DNA of 64,000 nucleotides, from contig WPIO01000116.1 of NCBI GenBank assembly GCA_009760855.2, positions 470,001 through 534,000 on the forward strand, read 5' to 3'. A model generated the notes under the pieces. That model made no database searches. It was not told the DNA's origin and was given only the letters and a program-made list of their open reading frames with translations. The translations under genes and the position numbers were made by a program. Source of the stretch: Cristatella mucedo. Taxonomy: Eukaryota > Bryozoa > Phylactolaemata > Cristatellidae. Positions 1 to 11,705 of the stretch are shown here, piece after piece. Numbering within the stretch: the stretch's first letter is position 1; each line of letters opens with the position of its first letter.

Positions 1-401
1 ATTCCAGGCCAGAATTCCACCGAAGAATTCGACGTCTCAGTGCTTGCTCTTGCCGGGTTCCACCGTTCACGAACCCTCGTGCACTTATAAGAGGCAGCTG
101 ACAGTTGGAGTTTGAAAGTCATTCGCTGTGGTCAATGGGAGCGAAATTACCTGCTGGAACGTAACAACACTCCTAACGTCACGTCTCTCTGAATAAAGGA
201 ACGACGAACTAATCATTGGTGTGGGATAACGGCTACAGTTACATTGTTACACGGAATACAGTAACAACAGCAATACAGCCGCTCCCTCGCCAGCTCGCCT
301 TGACCGTACAAGTTTACGAGGACACGTAAAAAATGTGAAAAGTAAACGACACGCAACAGATAAACAGTTCGACTAAACCCGACGCAGATGCAGATAAAAA
401 A

Positions 402-571
402 TACTAGCTGATTTAACATCCTCTTTTGTATAGCGACAGAAGAGCCTTGATGGCTATCACCACCGCTTGCAGTGGCAATATAGGATTGCCCACTGCAGGA
501 TTCGAACCCACGACCTCGGGACCGAGATCATGAAAAGCAACCGCTTTACCTAGTGTGCCATCACGGCTCAC
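402..571 (-). mobile_element. S1 SINE (tRNA-derived)
   Basis: Antisense copy. Read on the minus strand it starts tgagccgtgatggcacacta, has a B-box-like gggttcgaatcc, the tgcaagcggtggtgatagcc body and a 3' part cttctgtcgctatac...ttaaatcagctagta. It matches the copy at 57103-57290 over its whole length. Confidence 0.85.
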
Positions 572-589
572 CAAGTTGCAGATGTAGAG

Positions 590-1740
590 CGAGATTCTGT
601 CTATCACTATACCATCGTGAAGCTAGCTCATACTAGCTGTTTCGTAGGTGTTCCAGGGTTCACTCACTGTCTACTTTCCAGGCGCCCGCCGTCATCATTA
701 ATGCTTGCTCCTAGACAGACTACAGCTGCTACCGCTTTTCTGCTGCTGCTAATTCTGCGGTTGAGATTGTTAAATCAGCCGCTCTATATTTTACTGAATC
801 TACGATGCACCAATAATATACTCTCTTCATGGTAGCTCCTTTCAAAAAGAATCGTCGATGATGGAGCGGGCAGCGATAGGCAACGAGAAAGTACGACGGG
901 ATAGCAAAGGCTGCAAGAACAGTAAAACCGCTCTCGCATAGCTTTTGCTACCCACTTGCGATCCATCAGAGGATCCCGATTGGACATCGGACGCGAGTCA
1001 ATTGCCAAAGTAGAGCTAAATATTTATCTATTCACTTTTAAAACTGAAATATATGCAACAAAATGAGTTAATGACAAGCGTTGTAAATCTTTGACTAGCA
1101 TGAAAAAACACAGGAATAGCAATCCTGAACCGGTATGTAAAATCATAAATAAGACCACTTACATTTTAGGATTACTAGTTTAGCATCGTATGCTGAATTA
1201 TTCACTGTTGCAGCACCTGAAGCTCATAGAACCTGGAGCTCACCACCGACTGATATCACGACGTCCCATGACATGACGACATTTTAAAAGAAGCTTATAC
1301 AACAATGTAACGGTTTATTAATCTTGTGATGGGTCTTCGTGATACGTCCTACGTATGCAGGTACCTGCCTAAATTGTTCCTAATGCATGCCAATGTTACC
1401 ATCTGTCATTTGATAATGCTTTGCATATAGCATCTTTAAAGTTCCTAGAAAAAATTCAGCTCTATGATGGTGCTACAAAAATGCACTATTATTTCTTTAT
1501 TAGGCACTCTAGAAGAAATAAAAGACCAACCTAATTGAGAATCGGGAAGCTCGCTGGAGCAGATCTACCACAAGATAAGGCTCAAGTCGGAAGAGTTTTA
1601 GGAAATAGCAATTGAAGCTGGAAGTGACTTTTCCAGACAGAAGTGTTGTAATGCTGCAGGTATGCGTTGGGCGAAAAGTAGTCTTAGTTTTGCACGAGTA
1701 ATTCTAGCTTTAAGGTCAGTAGCCTAAAGTCCTTGATAAA
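590..1740. other. No recognisable feature
   Basis: AT-rich sequence between an S1 SINE and a LINE fragment. Short open frames only, with no domain, repeat or splice structure I can support. Confidence 0.5.
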
Positions 1741-2350
1741 GGGAATTGCAGCTTGTTTTTCTCAATCTTTCAGCAGCTTTTGATAGTATTGATCACCAAG
1801 TCCTTCTTGAGCACCTCTCACCTCGCCTGGGCATCACTGGCACTGCTCTGCAATGGTTCAGGTCCAATTACAGTGGGAGACTCCAGAGTATTGATGTGAA
1901 TGAACAAAGACCATCCGAGGTACCTCTGAAATATGAGGTAGCCCAGGGCTCCGTTCTAGGTCCGGTTCTCTTCACGGTGTACACTCTCCCTCTGGCTTAT
2001 GTGAATGCCAAGCCCAATCTCGGCTTTCACTTCTACGTGGATGACACTCAGCTGTACCTTGGCTATGATCCCTCCCAGCTCTTCAGCACGTCAAATTCTG
2101 TAAACTCGCTTGCTATATGTATTGATGACATCCGCACATGGATGGCAGCAACCTTTCCTAAGTTAAATGGCGACAAACCACCTTACTAGGTACGGGCACA
2201 GCAAGTGCGATTGAGAAATTGAGAAGTTTAGCTCTCACAATTGGCTCTGCCAGCATATCTCCTGGTAAATCTGCACACAGTGTAGGTGTCATGTCGTAAA
2301 GTAATCTTTCATTAGACGACCACATTAGCTGCACAGTCACGTCTACCTAA
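1740..2350 (+). pseudogene. LINE family A (L2/CR1-like) reverse transcriptase fragment
   Basis: RT core region. It shows LNLSAAFDSIDHQVLLEHL (motif A region), VAQGSVLGPVLF (motif B) and FYVDDTQLYL (motif C, YVDD). The first motif A Asp is Asn (LNLSAAF instead of LDLSAAF), and the frame breaks at about 2190. The sequence then continues at about 2210-2340 with the SLDDHIS block seen in other copies. 5' and 3' truncated, so an inactive relic. Confidence 0.85.
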
Positions 2351-2391
2351 CATACGTACGTAACAGGAAAAATTGTCTCACAAAGCATTAG

Positions 2392-2617
2392 AAGCTACGT
2401 CCACAAGGAGATCAATACCCATGAACAAATATGGAGTTACACGTAGAGATACAGTAAATTACATTAGGTTGCATTATATTATCTAGAACTACTTCGTAAA
2501 ACAAGCTACGTCCACAAGGAGATCAATACCCATGAACAAATATGGAGTTACACGTAGAGATACAGTAAATTACATTAGGTTGCATTATATTATCTAGAAC
2601 TACTTCGTAAAACAAGC
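2392..2617. repeat. 111-bp tandem duplication, two copies
   Basis: The segment beginning aagctacgtccacaagg at 2392 recurs at 2503 with a period of 111 bp, and the copies are identical as read. It lies immediately 3' of the LINE fragment. The identity implies a recent duplication or an assembly artefact. Confidence 0.9.
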
Positions 2618-3299
2618 AGTGTCGCTCGAAGCGTCTCCTTCGTGTAAAGAGTGTATCAAGTGAGTGATGATGAGTCGATGGGAAGTTGCCGTTACTCTGA
2701 GCTTTAGTAATTGTAATGAAGTGAATACAATGTAACAATATGCATGGATTAACACCATCTGTATACAAGCGCTTGATATCCCAGTGCTGGATAATCAATC
2801 CTATCTTCAGTTTTAGAAAAATAATTGGAACTAAAGTGACAATTCAAAAGAAGCGTCTAAAGCTAAAGCGGGAGCTTTATATGAAATTATAGCATCCCAA
2901 ATTGTAAGATCTGTCTGTCAGATCTCCTGCTTTTAGCGGATACTGAATCCTGCAGTTTTAAATGAGTATTGCAATTAAAAACGAAACCAATAAAGACCTG
3001 GTCAAAATTATACGAATTTCAGCGTAATCTTAACCGATGAGGCTTAATTTGGCACTATTTATTGATTATCATTCCCGTTATTGACCAGTGCTCTGAGCAA
3101 ATTCTCTTATAGAATACTTTCCGAACGCTCCAACATCAAAGGATTAGCCTTCTATGTGAATGAAATTTACATGAGTAGATGATAATGGATGGTTTATTCA
3201 GAAGTGCACTTCAGGAACAAAGAGTCCCCGTTCAGAGGCTGAACGAAGTAAATATGTACCGTGCAAATCAGGCTCGGGACGTTGTATTCAAGATTTGAA

Positions 3300-4180
3300 C
3301 CCCATCTTGTTGTTACGATTGCCTTAAAAAATCAGGCTTTCACATCAATGCAAATGACACTCAGTTGGCATCTTCCAACAATCATCTTCATCTGGCCAAC
3401 ATAGCGAATTCTTTCCACTCTCTTACTGCATGCATTCATTAAATCCGCATCTGCAAGGCAGCAAATTATCTTAAGTAAAATTATCATAAAGCAGGACTAC
3501 TAGCAATGAGAAACCATGTGTGACTCAGAAACTTGAAGCTTAAAGCTCACAATCGGTTGAGTTAGTTTAGTCCTTATAAACCTGCATGTAATCTAGATGT
3601 TCAGTTTCAAATGGCATTTTTATTAGACAAACGAATCCGGTTTGCACTCTTTGTCCGCTTACTTTCAGCTACATAAAATCGCTAATACGGGCATGCTTAG
3701 ACGTTGAAACTAAATCAAAAATGTCCTTGTATTTGTGATTTACCGTCGAAACGTCTGTCAATCACTGCTTTGTGGTTTACTTGAGCCTGCAATCAAATGC
3801 TTAGGTCGGTGCAAATCTTTTTAGCTGCGCTTGTCTGTCGTGTCTCTTTAAGCCGCTCAATGCTTACTTCCGCCGGCTCCTAGTCAAGCAGGTAATTAAC
3901 TTCAAAGTTCTTTCACTCCCTCTTAGGTTCCTTCGTTAGTCGGCGCCAGCTTAAACATCACATCAACTCCCTAGCTATGTATTTGACTACCAGCTTTTCT
4001 GAATCAATACGTTTGACTACACCTCGTATGCACTTAAATTCATTTGGGAGCTAAGCTTACAGGTCGTACTCCCAAAGCTTGGAACTCGTTACCGACTGAT
4101 GTCACGATATTCCCTTTCTTGACCACGTTTAATGCGAAGCTAAAAAGCATCGATTGATTGATGCATTTAATGTGGCTTTC
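3300..4180 (+). pseudogene. Highly decayed LINE family A copy
   Basis: The motif C area survives as FHINANDTQL-like (3340-3370), followed by the SLTACIH block and, near 3650-3690, the SAYFQLHKI-type segment. Indels and stops are frequent and no long frame remains. It is the oldest-looking family A copy here. Confidence 0.6.
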
Positions 4181-4559
4181 TGATTTGTATTCTTTTAGAT
4201 CACTAGCAATGATACTGTGTACGGTGCCACTAAATGCATCTAGCTCAACAGTCTGACCAACCACTAGCAACCATTAGCAACCAGGAGGGCAAGACCAGCC
4301 GATGGCCAGTGAATGCCGTGGCTGCAATAGCTCGCATTAGGCAGCCCCGAACGAGCTCATGTCGGCAGCGATCATGTGCAACATCGGCCAACAGTGACTT
4401 GGCATGCTCTGAACGGTCTATGCCTATGTGTGGGATAGGAGGCACCTGGCAGTAGTCTTAGAGTTTGACCTTAATCCAAGTGGCAGCTGCTGGAAGCCGG
4501 TCCACGCTGATGTGATGTGTGATTCACAAATTGGAAAGACTGACGCTGAAAATTGGCTC

Positions 4560-4946
4560 ATCTCCTGTTGAATCAGCTTGAAATTTAGGTGTCATGTTCC
4601 AAAGCGACCTCTCGTTAGACGACCATATCAGCTCCACAGTCAAATCTGCCTATTTTCAGCTTCATAACATTACTAAAATTCGGGCTCGTTTAGATAAGGA
4701 TACCACATCTAACTTGGTCCACGTATTCGTGACATCCCGTCTCTCCTTTTGCGACCCTGACGATGCTGACCCTGTGCGTGTCACCCCTAACCATGTTATT
4801 AATTTTGTTATTTTATCATGCATGATATTACTCACCATTCAATTGCATTTCCCTTTGCAGCAAATGTAAAGTGCCTAGAGAGAGAGAGATTGAGTTCTCT
4901 GAGGGCGCTTTATCAAGCGCATTATTATTATCATTATTATTATTAC
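4560..4946 (+). mobile_element. LINE family A copy with internal deletion and (ATT)n tail
   Basis: Begins in the RT C-terminal region (MFQSDLSLDDHISSTVKSAY) and runs to the RLSFC block at about 4750. It then jumps directly to the 3' UTR (gctgaccctgtgcgtgtcac). It ends with the conserved gagattgagttctctgaggg block and an ATT-type microsatellite at about 4917-4946. Confidence 0.85.
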
Positions 4947-5218
4947 TTTTGTGGAGCTCGTTCAAGTGTGTGCGGGCGGCTGCTAAAACGTTTCATTTCC
5001 GTGTAGCTTTGCACCTTGTAAATTCCATAACTCGGCCATTAATTTGCATATCAGAGTGAAATTTTAAATATGAGTTCAGTTCAGTTTTTTAAATAGAGCC
5101 ACATAAATATTTCTAATTTTGTGAGGTAGATGTAGTCTCCATCCTTGAGGGAAATATCTTTTTCAGAATTGTTGGAAATAGCTTACTGTTTTCGTTCTGG
5201 TAAAAAGACTCATATATC

Positions 5219-5565
5219 TAATAATAATAATATAAAAACGCTTTATAATGCGCCCTGAGACAACTCAATCTCTTTCTGGACGCTTTACATTTGCTACAAA
5301 GGGGAACACGATTGAATGGTGAGTAATACCATGCTTGATAAACAGCATGGATAACATGGTTAGTTGTGACATGGACTAGGTCAGTAAACAAGTGTGGTTA
5401 GTGGCAGCATGCACAGTGTCAGCACACATAAGCCCGTAAGGACGAATCGTAGGGACCCACTAAATGCAGTCATATATAGGCACGTTTTTTTAAGTTCATT
5501 TTAAATGTGGTCAAGGCAGGGGATGTTGTGACGCAAGTCGAGAGTGAGTTCCAGGCTTTGGGATA
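5219..5565 (-). mobile_element. LINE family A 3' fragment
   Basis: Antisense copy that starts with an AAT tail. It contains the gcgctttata/agagattgagtt-type 3' terminus and 3' UTR, and reaches the ORF2 3' end (TFKMNLK equivalent) before breaking at about 5565. Confidence 0.8.
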
Positions 5566-6115
5566 TACGCGACACTAGTCCACGTAAACGAGCTGACAAA
5601 GGAATAGATTCCAAAAGGGTTGTCCCTAAAGTTCACAAAAAGGCTTGGATGGACAACGCGGGAATGAAAGTATGGTTCTCAAAGGTGTTTGGCTGCCGAC
5701 CTTTGATTAAAAGGCCATCTTTTGATAAAACAGCCTTGCTCGTTTGGTTTTTCAGGGAATATTTGAAGGACGAAGTTGAAATAGTTGTAGCTGACATGAA
5801 AGCTATGCTGACAATTATCCAGGGTGAGCTGATTATGGTCATTTGCAGCCTCATTTAAATAGCCTTACGTTAAAATTTAACTTAATGGGTAATGGGCCAG
5901 TTTGGTGACAACTACAACACCGGCAGGAAGGATCAAGAAGCCATCCATTAGGCAGGTCTGTAAGTGGGTGATGGAGGCCTGAAGCAACGTACGGCAAGAG
6001 ATTGTATTCAGAGCTGTCAAGAAGTTAGGCACTTCAAATTGAATGAACGTAATGGAAGAGGACGCAGTCTACGAAGAGAGTGAGAATTACATTGATGATA
6101 ACAGAGTTTCCACTA
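5535..6115 (+). pseudogene. pogo/Tigger-like DDE transposase relic
   Basis: A 104-codon open frame contains DNAGMKVWFSKVFGCRP, then LLVWFFREYLKDEV and IQGELIMVI. These match the DDE_1 catalytic region of pogo/Tigger transposases, where the family pattern is LLVWDSF...H, so the catalytic Asp of LLVWD is lost here. After a stop at 5856, a shifted frame resembles the family C terminus: TTTTPAGRIKKPSIRQVCKW then a stop, VRQEIVFRAVKKLGTSN then a stop. Several stops and a frame change make it inactive. Terminal repeats were not found. Confidence 0.75.
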
Positions 6116-6686
6116 AATTTTAAGCCTGTGATACGAACTAGGTAGGGGAAGATGGGAACCATCATCATTTTCGATTGAAATGATAGTGATAGTGACGCGA
6201 AAGATTATTATGAGTCCTGATGTTGTTCAGTTCATTCCGTTTTCTGATTTTCCCATAAATTTGTTCAAAGATTTTGGTGGCTTATACGCTGTGAAATAAG
6301 GGATAGAGAGGCTCAGAGGAAACGATGCAAGCGATGCAAGGAAAGGGGCATTTGAATGCTGCCAGGAGCTACGACCTTGGAGACGCTATAGTAGCATGTC
6401 TTTTCGCTTGCATACACCAGCTTTCGTACGGCATCTAGAACACTACTGCATTGCCGACCCTTGCAAAGTCTCAGTACTCCCGCCTGGCTTATTGTCTGCC
6501 GCTAAACTCTTGCACGGCTCAAAGATTAGAGCACAAATGCCTGACTGTTTCTCTCCTTCGGATTTTACATTGCCTGGTATTGAGTCTCACATTACCGGTT
6601 CCACTTGAACTGCAAGTTTTAAATGTCTCATCAGTCATTATCTGGTTACGTAGAGCAGCCTCAGCCAATCTGGGTGGTCCCCCGCT

Positions 6687-6780
6687 GAATACATTTTTGC
6701 TCTATATTCGATACATTTTATGTTTTAGTTGTCTGTCGGGTCTTCAATCCGAGGCCCTGATTTTCGTATCAACCCCCCTG
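6687..6780. repeat. Dispersed repeat X, copy 1
   Basis: About 90 bp (from acatttttgctctatattcg to the ccctgatttt block) recurs at 9405-9490 in the same orientation, including gtctgtcgggtcttcaatcc in closely matching form. Family unknown. Confidence 0.75.
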
Positions 6781-6831
6781 GTCTATTGAACCCTGCAGAA
6801 TGGTAGAAATTAACTCTGTTTGCTTCCTTTG

Positions 6832-6895
6832 CAGCATCTGTGAAGTGCCAATAAATAGGTTTTCCTCTCTTAGGGCTATACACAAATTTCTTAGC
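6832..6895 (+). mobile_element. Decayed LINE/SINE 3' terminus
   Basis: Follows the pattern gcagca..tgtgaagtgc...ctctcttagggctatacaaat seen at the 3' ends of family A LINEs and S2 SINEs, with several mismatches. Confidence 0.5.
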
Positions 6896-6962
6896 CCCTT
6901 GGCATTGTATTTGAAAACGTTGAGAATAATCAGTCGACTTGTTACGGCCTCAACCTATCTGG

Positions 6963-7036
6963 TAAGCTTACGTCTCTTCAAGTTTCCCAGCCAGCAGAGT
7001 AAGCTTACGTCTCTTCAAGTTTCCCAGCCAGCAGAG
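6963..7036. repeat. 37-bp tandem duplication
   Basis: Two copies of a 37-bp unit beginning taagcttacgtctcttcaag, at 6963 and 7000, apparently identical. Confidence 0.9.
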
Positions 7037-7408
7037 TCGCGTCGTTAAAGCAAGCACTCGCCTACCTCAAATGCATTGAAAAATGCTCATTTAGTTGATG
7101 TACTCTTGAGCATTGGTATCACTACTTTACTGTGACGAGTTGATGCATATTAAAGTAAGAATGGAGCCCTTTATTCATCACGACAGCTGCTTTGTCCCAA
7201 TGAATGTTCTTGCCATTTGAAGTGCTCACGATGCTGCCTTGGTGCTGTCGCTAACATCGCCAATCAGTTGAAATGCTGCCTTTTTATAGGATGATAAGTG
7301 CCTAGAAATAGATGCAGCTCCAAGGATGTGCTTTGCAAATATTTTCTATTGTAAGTTTCATTACTTATCTCATTGATGTCAAACTAGGGCGAGTTCCATG
7401 CGTTTAGA

Positions 7409-8452
7409 TAATTTGCTTTATTATACGTTGACAGTATCGCTGATGAGATCGAAAGTTTCTCCTACAATTTCGGAGTGAATATAGAGCTGCCTGCTTATAT
7501 CGGAGCTACGTTGAAGATGAAAGAGGCCATGCTGAAGTAAAAACTCGAGGAGCTCCTGGGTGAATATATATTCGAGCGTTTCATGACAGTGGTTGTGACG
7601 GACCAAGATGTCACTAAAATAAAGCTTTGTCGGCTGATTGGATCAAACGTGTACAGATGGAGAGGAGCAGGCTACTCGAGACAAACCACGGGATTATGTC
7701 TGCTGTATGGGGATGACGGGACGGTTTACTGGATATCAAGTGCCCATGGGCTATTCAGGTCACTTAAAGACCAACAGGCAAATATCGTGATTGACAAAAC
7801 TTTCTGCGAACAGATGCACAGGGACAATGAACCGCGACTACGAACTCGTATTAGCATTAGGCCAGAGTCATTTCTGTGTAGCCCTACACCTTACGCGTGT
7901 TTTTACTATAATCCATCGGTTGGTAAAGTTAGAAACAACAAAGGCCGTCCTGTACTCCATACGGTAGATCAAATGCTGGGTCCTACTCCTCAGACCCTTT
8001 GGCATCTCCAAAACTCCAAATCGCAATCCATGACAGACAGACTGCATTCAGCTTTGGACACTTGCTGCGAGTGTCGCTCGGATTGATTGCTGGATCCCGA
8101 GCACTGTCCCTGAGAAGTAATGTCGCTGTATACTGTTTTGGACATACGCAGCTTTGCAATAGTACCCACTGAGGAGTGCTTACTGTTTGATGCTCAAAAG
8201 CTTCTCTGTTCAGCAACGTTCACCTCCCTACTATCCTGTTGCGTCAGTGACCGATCTGAACTGCTAGAAGACATCGCCGATGGTATTTACAATCTAACTC
8301 CTGCTAAAATGTGTGATCGTATTGATATAGCACAGAACGTGGTTAGAATCAAGCCCGTTGGAGATGCCCGTATTAAGTTGGGCCACATTGGCGGTGTGAG
8401 GGTCCAGAAGACAGTCTCAGGCAGTAGCTTTGAGGCCTCGGCGATTACCTGA
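7409..8452 (+). pseudogene. Unidentified coding relic, one frame with three stops
   Basis: A single reading frame is protein-like for about 1,040 bp, interrupted only by TAA at 7538, TGA at 8084 and TGA at 8111. The largest open part (7583-8086) encodes segments such as IKLCRLIGSNVYRWRGAGYS, GLCLLYGDDGTVYWISSAHG and PTPYACFYYNPSVGKVRNNK. After the stops, the same frame continues through YTVLDIRSFAIVPTEECLLF and LEDIADGIYNLTPAKMCDRI to 8452. No frameshift is needed, so it looks like a recently inactivated gene, a processed pseudogene or a transposon protein. I do not recognise the family. It could also be separate exons with stops falling in unrecognised introns. Confidence 0.5.
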
Positions 8453-8773
8453 GCAATAATTCCAGATTCGGAGGCGCAAGATGGCTGCTAGCGTGCCTCT
8501 TCACTCTGTGCATCATTGCGCGCATTAAGTGAGGAATTTCCCGGAAAACTTCTTGACTGCAAAAGTTTCAGGGTTCTAGCTTTTTACTGAATATTCGCTT
8601 TCCTATGGGTCACGCGGTTCAGTTTGCTGTCTCAGATAACGGTAAGGCCCAGGGGTTCAATGCGAAGGAGCACTCACGTCGTGCTCAGTTGTCGCGGTCA
8701 GCTAGTTCTGAGTTTGGCTTCCGCCGTGTTGCTATTTCGCAATACCGGGGCAGGCGGGCAGGCTCCTGCGACA

Positions 8774-9117
8774 ATAATAATAATAATGCACTTGATAAAG
8801 CGCAATCAGAGAACTCAATCTCTTTCTAGGTGCTTTACATTTGCTGCAAAGGGAAATGCAATTGAATGGTGAGTAATATCATGCTTGATAAACAAACAAA
8901 ATGAACAACATGGTTAGGGTGACATGCACAGGGTCGGCATGCAAATGTGGTTAGTGGCAGCATGCACAGTGTCAGCACGCATAAGCAGATGAAGGACAAA
9001 TCATATGGACCCACAAAGTGCTGTCCTAAATAGGTGTGCTTTGAGGTTCTTTTTAAATGTGGTCAAGTCAGGGGATGTTGTGACCCAAGTCGCGAGTGAG
9101 TTCTAGGCTTTGGGAGA
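8774..9117 (-). mobile_element. LINE family A 3' fragment
   Basis: Antisense. AAT tail at 8774-8787, conserved 3' terminus, 3' UTR with the gtggttagtggcagcatgca block, and the last codons of ORF2 before truncation at about 9117. Confidence 0.85.
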
Positions 9118-9119
9118 AA

Positions 9120-10256
9120 AATTGACAAGCGGAATTGGAAATTATAACAGACATTCCGAGAATTAATTACATAATTAATTGCTAATATAATGGACGCACC
9201 TTCGAGTGCTTTCCTCTTCTCTCTCTGCATCCTCCTTCCCGCTATTGTGCAGCGACACAGTCGTGCTGGCTGTATACCAGACCCACAATCGGCGGTCATG
9301 CTCTGCCCTGCTCATTTCCTCGCTAGCGCTTTATAAGCGTCTCTTGTCCTGGCGGCTAAGTTCTGCACGTTTAGAGCAGTATGCTGTTAGGCTAGCCACG
9401 TGTGCATACATTTTTGCTCTATATTCGATACTTTTGATATTTTAGCTGCCTGTCGGGTCTTCAATCCGTGGCCCTGATTTCATCCCCCAGCGCGTCTGCA
9501 CACCTTTGCTATGCTGGCCGCTGTTTCCTGTTCTTTGTGCTATGGCTGCCTCGCCACAATGTCAACACTACATCGCTACAGTGTGCCACCCACTGATTGC
9601 TAGATTGGTATAGTATCCTGATGCCCACATGTGTCGCATACGCGCTGCATGCCGGCACTATCTTGGATGCTCCTGTTGCATCCTGTCCTCCATATTCTGC
9701 ACCATAGCAGGTAATGCTAGCTGTATATCTACGTGCTGGCTTAGTATTAGAGTCTTCAGTGTGTAGTCTGTTCGCGATTCGCACTGGCTAGATGCAAAGC
9801 GATTCTATTGGATCCCCTGCAATTTGCCGTTCTGTACATATGATCGCTGCATTAGCCCGAGATTAAAGGGTTCAGAGAGAGTTTGTGGACTACAAATCCT
9901 AGCACACATTGCTTATCTACCAGTGTACCATTTTGGAGAAGTTTGCTATACAGTGTGCGTCCGGTAAGCGACTAATCACTGCAAGGAGCAGCAGCAGTCG
10001 GTGAGTCATTCGGAAATATATCGCTGCTGAAATTCACGAGAGCAATCGAATGAAATTTCTCGGCGGCTGCGACGACGACATATTTAGTAGCTGCCGTTTC
10101 ATGAAACCTTCAGAACAGTACCTTCCTACAGCCATGCCAGTGTGACGCTGTTCGTGAGATTAGGCTAAAGAGTTTCGAGTTCACTCTGTTGCCTTGTCAC
10201 TGATATTGCATCTTTACTGAGATACTACCGCTTAGCACTATAGAAATAAAAAAATA
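9120..10256. other. No gene recognised; contains repeat X copy 2
   Basis: Apart from the repeat at 9405-9490, no coding or mobile sequence can be supported. Confidence 0.5.
9405..9490. repeat. Dispersed repeat X, copy 2
   Basis: Second copy of the repeat at 6687-6780. Confidence 0.75.
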
Positions 10257-10490
10257 CTGCCTAATTTAGCTGCCTCTTTTGTATAGCCGTAAAGGCTCCT
10301 CTGTCGCTTAATAAAAGAGGCTGTTGCATCAACGAGTATTTGTTGCTTGAAGCGACAGAAAAGCCTTTACGACCACCACCATGGCTTGCAGCGACGATAA
10401 AGAATTGCCCACCGCAGAATTCGAACCCACAACCTCGGAACCGAAATAGTGAAAGCAACCACCTTACCTAATATGCCATCCCGGCTAACT
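10257..10490 (-). mobile_element. S1 SINE, with extra internal segment
   Basis: Antisense S1 copy with the B-box-like gggttcgaattc and head ...catattaggtaaggtgg. About 60 bp of its 3' part (gcgacag/ctcttttgtatag) appears twice, so it carries a partial internal duplication. Confidence 0.8.
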
Positions 10491-11595
10491 GATACTTAAG
10501 GCATGCCGACAGCCTGATGCTGACATAAACCGACTGGACTGCTATTCCTAGCGATGACCGCCTACTCGACGTGCTACCAAACCTGAGCCGCATGAGATTG
10601 ACTCGCCACAATCCCCGTAGCCCAGACTCGGTCGCCGTCGTTCAATAAGCCGTTGGGAGGAAAATCAAGCGATCCAGACTGTGTTAGCCTGGGCGAGTAG
10701 TAGCTTACGCTCGGAGGCCGTACAGAGTCCACTAATAGGCTAATTACACGTTACCCGCACCACGCACGATCCCGAGAGACAGTAGGTGGATTCGTTTCCC
10801 AGACGCCTCGGCGAACCTATAGTGGGTCAGGGTGGCTGGTTGGTGCTGCTTCTTTAGTACAGAGCGCCCTCTGCCGATGAACTCTGCGCGATGAACTCTT
10901 CGCGATGAACTCTGCGAGAGCCGCAAAGACTCGAATGGCACAGATGCCACACGTGTGACGTTTGTGATTTATATTATATTACTTATCATATTTGTGATCT
11001 GTTCATGGTAGCAAATTTTGGAGCGTGTATCTGTAGTTGGAAATTATTTGAAGAATTAACGTAATCTGCTCTAATTAAGCCAAAATTGACAGGAAATCGG
11101 CTGGAGAAGAGCTCGAATTTTGAATGAATGCTGTAGTACACAGTTTCAATAACGCCATAACTAGATTTCACGCCCTTGTACTAGCGCGATCTCGTGCCAA
11201 TGGGCTCGAAAGACCGAGGCCAACAGCGAAATCCGCCGCAATCTATTGGAATCCACCGCGAATCTTAATAGAAAATCGGGTACGCGTAGCTCGAATTGAG
11301 ATTGCATAGCGACTGAATGCAGCGCCCCTGGTGGCGGATTTTGGCACAAACCCGGGTCGCTTTTTAGTCCGTTATACGAAAACGAAACCGTATTAGCCGG
11401 GCTATCGACCTGCGAAGAGAAAAGTGGCGCTGGCGCTAAGCTTTGACCAGCCCTAAGCGTGCCTCGTGGTGGCGGCGAGTTCGCGCAGCTGCCAGTCGCA
11501 TTTAGACCGCACACACGATCATTCCGGTTGCCGTAGCTGCAAACAGCGAGCTGGTTTGCAGCTACGAGTAGTTAAGACGCTCGCCCCGGAATCAA
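10491..11595. other. No gene recognised
   Basis: Composition shifts from about average to GC-rich towards the right. A near-match to a CTCF core (minus strand, about 11318-11331) lies here, but no coding signal does. Confidence 0.45.
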
Positions 11596-11705
11596 GGTCT
11601 GCGCCGAGGTCGTGGACTCGAGCCCCGGAGGCATATGTGAAGCGCCTGAATAGAAACTGAGCTCTCTTAGGGCGCTATGCAAATGAACCATATAACCATC
11701 TACTA
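11596..11705 (+). mobile_element. S2 SINE with LINE-like 3' end
   Basis: gaggtcgtggactcgagccc (B-box-like) followed by catatgtgaagcgcctgaat and gctctcttagggcgctatgc. The last part resembles the family A LINE 3' terminus. Confidence 0.75.
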
